Shown: piece by piece, positions 1 to 5,439 of the stretch
Layout: the number at the start of each line of letters is the position of its first letter
Position numbering within the stretch: the stretch's first letter is position 1
From: CAZGVV01 sp964529155
GTDB lineage: Bacteria > Pseudomonadota > Alphaproteobacteria > Rickettsiales > SXRF01
Assembly (NCBI GenBank): GCA_964529155.1
Contig: CAZGVV010000051.1
Coordinates: forward strand, 1-13,847
Reading direction: 5' to 3'
Length of the DNA stretch: 13,847 bases
Program-made: the position numbers and the translations under genes
Notes under the pieces: generated by a model
Told to the model about the DNA's origin: nothing
Database searches by the model: none
The model's input: only the letters and a program-made list of their open reading frames with translations

Positions 1-1230
1 GGGAACCAGCTTGAGCTTATCGGCTATTTCCTGTTGAAAATAGCGGTCGGCTGAACCGCGTGCCATGGCGCCCACCGAGCCCATGCCGCGATAGGTTTTA
101 TAAGAACGGCCTTGGTACAGCACCACTTCGCCTGGGGATTCTTCCGTTCCGGCAAAAAGGGAGCCAAGCATAGCGCAATCCGCCCCGGTGGCGATGGCTT
201 TGGCCAGATCACCGGAGAATTTGATGCCGCCATCGGCAATCAGCGGAATATCCGCGCCGCGCGTCACATCTACCACCTCATGAATGGCGGCCAGCTGCGG
301 AACGCCAACACCGGCCACGATGCGCGTAGTACATATAGAGCCCGGGCCAATACCAATCTTGACGGCATCCACCCCCGCATTGATAAGTGCTCGTGCCCCG
401 TCCGCAGTGGCGATGTTTCCTGCGATGATTTGGGTTATGCCGGCACTCTTTTTAACCTGGCCGACCATGTCGATCACGCCTTTGGAATGGCCATGGGCGG
501 TGTCCACGATAAGTACGTCCACCCCGGCCTCTATCAGCGCTTCAGCGCGCTTCATGCCGTCCATGCCTGTTCCTATGGCTGCGGCTACGCGCAAGCGGCC
601 ATGGGGATCTTTGCACGCATCAGGGTGAGCCTGGGCTTTTTCAATGTCTTTTACGGTAATAAGCCCCACGCAGCGGTAATCGGCATCCACTACCAGTAAT
701 TTTTCAATGCGATGGTGATGCAGCAAACGCTTGGCTTCGCCCCGGTCCACATTGTCGCGCACGGTTACTAACCGTTCTTTGGTCATTAATTCCGAGATTT
801 TTTGTGCAGGATTGGTAGCAAAACGGACGTCGCGGTTAGTAAGTACGCCAACTAACTTGCCATTGTGTTCCACCACTGGGATGCCAGAAATACGGTGCTG
901 GCCCATGAGCGTGAGTGCTTCTTGCAGCGTGGCTTCCGGGGCGATGGTTACGGGGTTAACTACCATGCCGGACTCAAATTTCTTCACCTTGCGCACTTCA
1001 TCCGCTTGGGCATTCGCGGTCATATTCTTATGAATACACCCCATTCCACCCGCCTGCGCCATGGCAATGGCCAGTTTGGCCTCGGTCACCGTGTCCATGG
1101 CAGCGGAAAGAAGGGGAATACCAAGCTGAATGGTGCGTGTCAGCCGCGTGCGCGTGTCGGCCTCAGCGGGAATAAAATCAGCGTAGCGGGGACGTAATAA
1201 AACGTCATCAAAGGTAAGTGCAGGTTCCAT
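1..1230 (-). CDS. guaB: IMP dehydrogenase, 3' end beyond the window
   Basis: GuaB oxidises IMP to XMP with NAD+, the committed step of guanine nucleotide synthesis in the cytosol. The frame is open from the ATG at 1230 to base 1, giving 410 residues; the family is about 490 long, so roughly 80 C-terminal residues lie outside the window. The N-terminus reads MEPALTFDDVLLRP, a typical family start, followed by SAAMDTVTE. A CBS-pair (Bateman) insert spans about residues 89-200. DTAHGHS and AGNIATADGA precede the active-site loop GPGSICTTR, with catalytic Cys300. The flap motif YRGMGSVGAM and GSADRYFQ are present near the left edge. There is no Shine-Dalgarno before the ATG; a promoter and a terminator lie immediately upstream (separate entries). 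Identity is certain from motifs alone. Confidence 0.97.
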   Translation of the reverse strand, partial: MEPALTFDDVLLRPRYADFIPAEADTRTRLTRTIQLGIPLLSAAMDTVTEAKLAIAMAQAGGMGCIHKNMTANAQADEVRKVKKFESGMVVNPVTIAPEATLQEALTLMGQHRISGIPVVEHNGKLVGVLTNRDVRFATNPAQKISELMTKERLVTVRDNVDRGEAKRLLHHHRIEKLLVVDADYRCVGLITVKDIEKAQAHPDACKDPHGRLRVAAAIGTGMDGMKRAEALIEAGVDVLIVDTAHGHSKGVIDMVGQVKKSAGITQIIAGNIATADGARALINAGVDAVKIGIGPGSICTTRIVAGVGVPQLAAIHEVVDVTRGADIPLIADGGIKFSGDLAKAIATGADCAMLGSLFAGTEESPGEVVLYQGRSYKTYRGMGSVGAMARGSADRYFQQEIADKLKLVP

Positions 1231-1264
1231 AAAGGAGTTATACTGAAAAAAAGCACTGTGTCCA
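1230..1264 (-). promoter_or_regulatory. Predicted guaB promoter, probably giving a leaderless mRNA
   Basis: On the minus strand there is TGGACA (1264-1259, five of six matches to TTGACA), a 16-base spacer, and TATAAC (1242-1237, five of six matches to TATAAT). Six bases (TCCTTT) then separate the -10 box from the ATG. Standard geometry places the transcription start at the A of the ATG at 1230. No purine-rich Shine-Dalgarno lies upstream of that ATG, which fits leaderless translation. The -35 box and spacer overlap the terminator hairpin of the preceding gene. The boxes are seen; promoter activity is inferred. Confidence 0.5.
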
Positions 1265-1269
1265 GTGCT
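1246..1269 (-). terminator. Rho-independent terminator of the 1288-1650 gene
   Basis: Read on the minus strand, AGCACTG (1269-1263), a GACA loop and CAGTGCT (1258-1252) form a perfect 7-bp stem followed by six T (1251-1246). It lies 18 bases after the stop codon of the small upstream gene and only 15 bases before the guaB ATG. It should stop readthrough into guaB, so guaB needs its own promoter. Confidence 0.8.
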
Positions 1270-1287
1270 ACCTGTCTTGTTGTGTGC

Positions 1288-1650
1288 TTAATTAAGTCCA
1301 AGGGTCTCTTTGGGTGGCAGTTTAATGTCGGTTACTGATGATAAGCTAGCATCAGGCTTTTTTGGTTGTGCGGAGTCGAGTGGATTTTCTTCGNNNNNNN
1401 NNNCGCCAATCAAGCTAAGATATTGGTTAAGCGAATTAATAGGATCATTTTCTTCTAATTGCTTGCGTATTTTGCGTATAGCTTTTTGCACTCTATCTTT
1501 GTCCTTGCGGTTTAATTTCCCATTGTACCAATCCTCTTGCATTTTTTTGCTAATATGCTCCTTTTCAAGTCGTTCTGGTGTAACGCCTAATTGTGCAAGC
1601 ATTTCAGAAAGGCTAGGCATTGAATCATCATTCTCAGGGCTATCAAACAT
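1288..1650 (-). CDS. Hypothetical small charged protein (interrupted by N gap)
   Basis: About 120 residues, not recognised. I chose the ATG at 1650 (MFDSPENDDSMPSL) because GGAG lies nine bases upstream; an in-frame ATG at 1677 would add nine residues without a Shine-Dalgarno. The protein is very hydrophilic. It has an acidic N-terminus, then SLSEMLAQLGVTPERLEKEH, a strongly basic helical stretch rich in K and R (NRKDKDRVQKAIRKIRKQLE), and a Pro/Ser-rich tail. There is no signal peptide or membrane segment. A 10-N gap cuts the gene at 1394-1403. On the guaB side only one of three frames stays open to the stop, and that frame agrees with a gap length congruent to 10 modulo 3. It ends in its own terminator. 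Function unknown; a small nucleic-acid- or protein-binding role would be speculation. Confidence 0.6.
   Translation of the reverse strand: MFDSPENDDSMPSLSEMLAQLGVTPERLEKEHISKKMQEDWYNGKLNRKDKDRVQKAIRKIRKQLEENDPINSLNQYLSLIGXXXXEENPLDSAQPKKPDASLSSVTDIKLPPKETLGLN
1394..1403. other. Assembly gap (10 N) inside the hypothetical gene
   Basis: Ten N in a row, most likely a scaffolding placeholder of nominal length. The flanking frames of the 1288-1650 gene remain compatible if the true length is 10 or differs from 10 by a multiple of three. Confidence 0.95.
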
Positions 1651-1754
1651 AGGGACTGTCTCCATATATAGAAGCAAAATTTAAGTTATTTAACCCAATC
1701 TAATCAGGGCTTTTGCTAAAGGTCAAGCAGCGCTTGGCTATAGCTCGCTCTTAT

Positions 1755-2089
1755 TATAAAGAGGAGGGTTCCCCGGCGTACATATCTAATGGCTGGTGAA
1801 GTTCCTCTTTACGCGTAGTGCGGTCCTGGCAGGGTGGTAATTATTGCTTGGATAGAACCCCGGGTAAGCCCCTGTGGAAAAAAGGTTAAAAAAACCTTTT
1901 ACAAAATGAAAATTTGCCGTATTATCATTCTTGATTCCGTTTGGAAGGTCCTTTCGTCAACAGCATATGGGAATTGTATGCAGTATGATAACTCTCTCCT
2001 GCTCGCAGGGGACCGGTTTGTGACCTTCCTGGTCCACGACCGTTAGCTCTCGTTTTCGCTAACCTTTAAGTAACGGATATTCAAAAGAA
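1755..2089 (+). promoter_or_regulatory. Structured leader upstream of the decarboxylase, speF-leader-like
   Basis: A long non-coding leader lies directly before a decarboxylase of the ornithine type. The speF leader motif described from alphaproteobacteria occupies the same place and has a similar size, so I infer homology from position, length and structure only. Visible pairings: TAAAGAGGA (1757-1765) with TCCTCTTTA (1803-1811); AAAAGGTT (1880-1887) with AACCTTTT (1893-1900); GGACC-GG (from 2010) with CC-TGGTCC around the 2028 region; GTTAGC (2042-2047) with GCTAAC (2058-2063); and the alternative CCGTTA (2040-2045) with TAACGG (2070-2075). Stem coordinates near 2010-2075 may be off by a base or two. 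A possible -10 box, TATAAA, lies at 1755-1760, so the transcript may begin near 1767. The decarboxylase start has no convincing Shine-Dalgarno. Bases 1651-1754 hold nothing else I recognise. Confidence 0.5.
1978..2046 (+). CDS. Putative leader peptide of the decarboxylase, 22 residues
   Basis: An ATG at 1978 with GGGA five bases upstream opens a 22-codon ORF ending in TAG at 2044-2046, 43 bases before the decarboxylase ATG. It reads MQYDNSLLLAG and then DRFVTFLVHDR. The same frame is open further upstream (ATG 1906, GTG 1834) without a better ribosome site. The stop codon lies inside two competing stems, which would make ribosome stalling at the stop a switch. Escherichia coli SpeFL, an ornithine-sensing arrest peptide upstream of speF, provides a functional precedent and also ends in a Phe-rich stretch closing with Arg. 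No homology between the two is claimed. The ORF could equally be a by-product of a conserved RNA. Confidence 0.3.
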   Translation: MQYDNSLLLAGDRFVTFLVHDR

Positions 2090-3334
2090 ATGAACAACGA
2101 CCCTGGAGGCGCGGCCTTCGCTGCCAAAGCCGTAAAACTACGCAGCAACATTCATCCATTAATCCCCCATTCGCCCACGCGGAAACGGACGCCCCGTTTC
2201 GCGTCCGTGGAAGCAATGGTCGCTCGCCTGAAACCGGCAGACCCGGTACAGGTGTTGCGCCCGCATGCCATTAAGCGTAAAGCGCAGTGGTTCGTGGAGC
2301 AGTTTCCCGGCGATGTGATGTATGCCGTGAAAACCAACCCGGACCCCCGTGTGCTAACGTGGCTACATGAGGCGGGGATTCGTCATTTTGACGTGGCGTC
2401 GCTCGGCGAGGTGCGCCTGGTGCGGACTCTGTTCCCTGAGGCGCAGGCCTATTTCATGCATCCGGTGAAATCGCGTGAAGCCATTGCTGAGGCCTATTTC
2501 CAGCACGGCGTGCGCCATTTCTCATTGGACACCCATGCGGAGCTGGCCAAAATCATGGCCGCCACCGGCGGTGCGGATGATTTAAGCCTGCACGTGCGTC
2601 TGGCCATTCCAAACGACAAGGCGGCTTATGCCCTGTCCGGCAAGTTCGGTATTGCCCTGGAAGAGGCGACTTCGCTGATCCAGGCGACTCGCCGCGCGGC
2701 CCACCAGTTTGGCATCTGCTTCCACGTTGGCTCGCAGTGTATGGACCCGCAAGCCTATGTCACCACCATTGGTTATGTGCGTGATCTGCTTCTGTCGTGC
2801 GATGCGCGGTTGGACATGATCGACGTAGGTGGCGGTTTCCCGTCTGCGTACCCCGGCATGACTCCGCCACCGTTGGCGGATTACATGACGGCGATTCGTG
2901 CTGGTCTTGCCGGCCTTCCTGGCATCAACGACATGCGCGTCCTGTGTGAACCAGGCCGGGCGTTGGTGGCTGAGGGCGGCTCTGTGCTAGTTCGGGTTGA
3001 GCTACGCAAGGGCAACATGCTCTATATTAATGATGGCTCGTTCGGCAGCTTGTTCGACGCAGCGCACACGGAATTCGCATTCCCGGCCAAAGCAATCCGG
3101 CAGGACGGCGCATTCCAGGGCGATCTGCAACCGTTCGGCCTGTTCGGCCCAACGTGCGACAGCATGGATGTTATGCGTGGCCCCTTCCACTTGCCCGCCG
3201 ACATTAACGAGGGCGATTGGATCGAAATCGGCCAACTGGGTGCCTACGGCGCCACCATGCGCACGCGGTTTAACGGCTACTGGTCTGATTTAAGTGCCGA
3301 AGTGGCGGATGAACCTTTATTGAAAGCGGAATAA
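2090..3334 (+). CDS. Ornithine/diaminopimelate-type PLP decarboxylase (fold III)
   Basis: 414 residues, family of alanine-racemase-fold decarboxylases that act on ornithine, lysine or related diamino acids. The N-terminal PLP barrel carries YAVKTNPDP with the Schiff-base Lys81. HVGSQCMDP (from His212), the phosphate-binding DVGGGFPS and CEPGR with Glu287 follow in the expected order. The C-terminal beta domain has LFGPTCDSMD with Cys356, matching the catalytic GPTCD motif of eukaryotic-type ornithine decarboxylase; this favours ornithine (giving putrescine) over diaminopimelate. About 40 extra residues, poorly conserved and basic, precede the core. The start is the ATG at 2090; its ribosome site is weak, consistent with control by the leader. 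The next gene follows after three bases, so the two are co-transcribed. Lysine or bifunctional ornithine/lysine activity cannot be excluded. Confidence 0.9.
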   Translation: MNNDPGGAAFAAKAVKLRSNIHPLIPHSPTRKRTPRFASVEAMVARLKPADPVQVLRPHAIKRKAQWFVEQFPGDVMYAVKTNPDPRVLTWLHEAGIRHFDVASLGEVRLVRTLFPEAQAYFMHPVKSREAIAEAYFQHGVRHFSLDTHAELAKIMAATGGADDLSLHVRLAIPNDKAAYALSGKFGIALEEATSLIQATRRAAHQFGICFHVGSQCMDPQAYVTTIGYVRDLLLSCDARLDMIDVGGGFPSAYPGMTPPPLADYMTAIRAGLAGLPGINDMRVLCEPGRALVAEGGSVLVRVELRKGNMLYINDGSFGSLFDAAHTEFAFPAKAIRQDGAFQGDLQPFGLFGPTCDSMDVMRGPFHLPADINEGDWIEIGQLGAYGATMRTRFNGYWSDLSAEVADEPLLKAE

Positions 3335-3337
3335 GAA

Positions 3338-4387
3338 ATGAAACAGCCTACGAAAAAAGCAAAAAACTCTCCTAAGGCGCAACTGCTCTCCAAACCCGTG
3401 GAGCATATCGACATCACGTCGTTTGACGCTCGGCCTATTATCGACCAAATGGGCGGGATGTCGTTTACTTCACGGGATTTGTCGCGTGCGACCGAGATTT
3501 TTAACCGCATGCTGGCGGACCCCGAATGCTCAGTCATCCTGACCATCGCCGGTTCCACCTCTGCGGGTGGGTGCATGAAGCTGTATGCGGATTTGCTGAA
3601 ATACAACATGGTCGATGCCATCGTCGCCACGGGTGCATCCATTGTGGACATGGATTTCTTCGAAGCCATGGGCTTCAAGCATTACCAGGCCGACAGCACG
3701 GTAGATGACCGCCAGCTGCGTGATCTCTATATTGACCGCATCTATGACACCTATATTGACGAAGAAAATTTGCAGCATTGTGACGGCACCATTGCCAAGA
3801 TCGCGGATTCATTGCCAGCAAAAGCCTATTCCTCACGCGCGTTTATCCGTGAAATGGGTAAATGGCTGGCCGATGGCAATGCCAAGAAAAAAGATTCGCT
3901 GGTGCAATTGGCGTATGAAAAAGACGTGCCGATTTTCTGCCCGGCTTTCACCGATTCCAGCGCCGGGTTCGGTTTGGTTGTGCACCAGGCCAAAAACCCC
4001 AAAAAGCACCTGACCATCGACTCCATTGCTGATTTCCGTGAATTGACCGACATCAAAATCAAAGCCGGCACTACTGGCTTGTTGATGATCGGCGGCGGCG
4101 TGCCAAAGAATTTCGCGCAGGACACCGTGGTGTGCGCCGAAATCCTCGGCAAGGAAGTGGACATGCACAAATACGCCGTGCAAATCACCGTAGCTGACGT
4201 GCGCGACGGTGCATGCAGCTCCTCCACCCTGAAAGAAGCCTGCTCCTGGGGCAAGGTGGATGTGGCCTACGAACAAATGGTCTACGCCGAAGCCACCAGC
4301 GTATTACCGCTACTGGCATCCGACGCCTACCACCGCGGCCACTGGAAAAAGCGCAAAGCCCGTAAATTTGGGAAGTTGTTTGCGTAG
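3338..4387 (+). CDS. Deoxyhypusine synthase family protein, likely polyamine aminobutyl transferase
   Basis: 349 residues, NAD-dependent deoxyhypusine synthase (DHS) fold. Family features seen: a nucleotide-binding stretch AGSTSAGGCMKLYADLL (about residues 71-87) followed by NMVDAIVATGASIVDMD; DSSAGFG near 210; a Gly-rich LLMIGGGVPKNF near 250; and EACSWGKVD with Lys306, the lysine that carries the butylamine intermediate in human DHS. Active-site conservation suggests a working enzyme. Bacteria lack eIF5A, so protein hypusination is unlikely; bacterial DHS homologues next to decarboxylases have been linked to homospermidine-type polyamine synthesis, which fits the partner gene here. The first 20 residues are basic and lysine-rich. 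It starts three bases after the decarboxylase stop, and its TAG stop overlaps the start of a large palindrome. The exact product is inferred, not shown. Confidence 0.88.
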   Translation: MKQPTKKAKNSPKAQLLSKPVEHIDITSFDARPIIDQMGGMSFTSRDLSRATEIFNRMLADPECSVILTIAGSTSAGGCMKLYADLLKYNMVDAIVATGASIVDMDFFEAMGFKHYQADSTVDDRQLRDLYIDRIYDTYIDEENLQHCDGTIAKIADSLPAKAYSSRAFIREMGKWLADGNAKKKDSLVQLAYEKDVPIFCPAFTDSSAGFGLVVHQAKNPKKHLTIDSIADFRELTDIKIKAGTTGLLMIGGGVPKNFAQDTVVCAEILGKEVDMHKYAVQITVADVRDGACSSSTLKEACSWGKVDVAYEQMVYAEATSVLPLLASDAYHRGHWKKRKARKFGKLFA

Positions 4388-4477
4388 CTAAGAAAGAATA
4401 AAAAAATGATGCGATGAAAAATGATATGAAACGAATTTACGTATCATTCCATCACCGTATCATTTTTATTTCTTAGC
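4387..4477. terminator. 91-base imperfect palindrome, probable bidirectional terminator
   Basis: GCTAAGAAA (4387-4395) pairs perfectly with TTTCTTAGC (4469-4477). Moving inward, A-rich then ATGAT-containing sequence on the left pairs with ATCAT and T-rich sequence on the right, with several bulges. An inner AATGATA/TATCATT pair closes a loop near 4425-4440. The left arm is A-rich and the right T-rich, as in terminators that work in either direction. The first base is the last base of the upstream stop codon, and the last base touches the next ATG. It may terminate the polyamine unit or control the permease gene. Confidence 0.55.
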
Positions 4478-5401
4478 ATGACCATCTTCCTCCTTCTCCT
4501 CACCAAACTCATCCCCCTCTACGCCACTGTAGGCCTTGGCTTTTTAGCGGGGAAAAAATTGAAGGTGGACCGTGCGTCCATCGCTGCGATTGTGCTTTAT
4601 TTGCTCGTGCCTATCATCATGTTTTACGGCGTGGTGAAGGCTGAGTGGTCGCCTTCCATGCTGCTATTGCCCTTAGTCACCTACGGGATCGCGGTGGTGT
4701 TGAACGGGTTGTTTATGTTCATCGCCCGGCGGTTTTATAAAGACGCCACGGCCAACATCATCGCCTGCGCGGCGGGTACGGGCAATACAGGGTATTTCGG
4801 CCTACCCATCGCCATTGTTCTGTTCGACGAAGCAACGGTTGCCGCCTATATCATGCTCATTTTGGGAACCACGCTGGCGGAAAGCTCCGTCGGTTATTTC
4901 CTGGCGGCGCGCGGGCATGCGACATGGGGCGAGGCGCTGCGCAAAACATTGCGTCTGCCTGCAGTATACGCATTTATCTTCGGCGTTGCCGTTCAAACCC
5001 TGCACATCCCGATTCCTGCCATGTTCTGGGATTTCGTGGCTAATATTCGCGGTGCGTATACCGTGCTTGGCATGATGATCGTGGGCCTTGGCATCGCCCA
5101 CATGCCGCGCCTGACGGTGGACGCCAAATTTATCAGCCTTACCTATACGGCCAAATTTATCATGTGGCCTGCGCTTGCCATGCTTTTTTGCTCGGTCGAT
5201 GCGGCATGGCTTCACCTCTATAACGAAAATATTCACCGTGCGCTCATGCTGCTTTCCATTGTGCCTATGGCCGCCAATACGGTAGTTATTGCTACCTTAC
5301 TGGACATAGCGCCCGGCAAAGTAGCTTCGGCCGTGTTGCTGAGTACGGCGGTGGCTGTGGTTTACGTGCCTTCCATGATCGCGCTCTTTATTGTCCCGTA
5401 A
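4478..5401 (+). CDS. AEC-family transporter (auxin efflux carrier type permease)
   Basis: 307 residues, almost entirely hydrophobic, with about ten predicted membrane segments in two five-helix halves separated by a polar stretch around residues 140-155 (ARGHATWGEALRKTLR). The AEC signature is visible in the fourth segment as GTGNTGYFGLPIAIVLF, with PMAANTVVIA the matching element of the second half. Members are inner-membrane carriers of organic anions such as malate or malonate, or of other small metabolites; the substrate cannot be read from sequence. The ATG at 4478 is the only plausible start before the first helix but has no Shine-Dalgarno, as the palindrome ends directly against it. 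The stop is 35 bases before the probable astC start, so it may feed or drain the arginine catabolic operon. This link is an inference from spacing. Confidence 0.88.
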   Translation: MTIFLLLLTKLIPLYATVGLGFLAGKKLKVDRASIAAIVLYLLVPIIMFYGVVKAEWSPSMLLLPLVTYGIAVVLNGLFMFIARRFYKDATANIIACAAGTGNTGYFGLPIAIVLFDEATVAAYIMLILGTTLAESSVGYFLAARGHATWGEALRKTLRLPAVYAFIFGVAVQTLHIPIPAMFWDFVANIRGAYTVLGMMIVGLGIAHMPRLTVDAKFISLTYTAKFIMWPALAMLFCSVDAAWLHLYNENIHRALMLLSIVPMAANTVVIATLLDIAPGKVASAVLLSTAVAVVYVPSMIALFIVP

Positions 5402-5426
5402 AACCATGATATTATTGTTGCTTAAG

Positions 5427-5439
5427 AGGAGAAATTATC
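5427..5439 (+). promoter_or_regulatory. Shine-Dalgarno followed by an ATC start candidate for astC
   Basis: AGGAG (5427-5431) is the strongest ribosome-binding site in the window. Five bases later comes ATC (5437-5439), opening the astC frame as ATC ACC CGC ACC CCC. No ATG, GTG or TTG occurs in this frame between the in-frame stop at 5407-5409 and TTG at 5494. ATC and ATT are rare but documented initiators; a single base change from ATG, or a base-call error, would also explain it. Confidence 0.6.

Noticed and set aside
112..699. Long plus-strand ORF of 195 codons
   Set aside because: It lies entirely antisense to guaB, whose motifs and catalytic loop are unambiguous; its composition is that of a shadow frame.
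1681..1693. TTAA-N5-TTAA as a CtrA-binding site
   Set aside because: CtrA sites need TTAA-N7-TTAA; the spacing here is five, and the stretch is simply A/T-rich.
1834..2046. 70-codon ORF starting at GTG as a full protein gene
   Set aside because: No ribosome site at the GTG, and the first part overlaps leader structure. Only the last 22 codons with an ATG and GGGA are kept as a tentative leader peptide.
3833..4276. Two long minus-strand ORFs inside the DHS homologue
   Set aside because: Antisense shadows of a well-conserved gene; no ribosome sites or recognisable domains.
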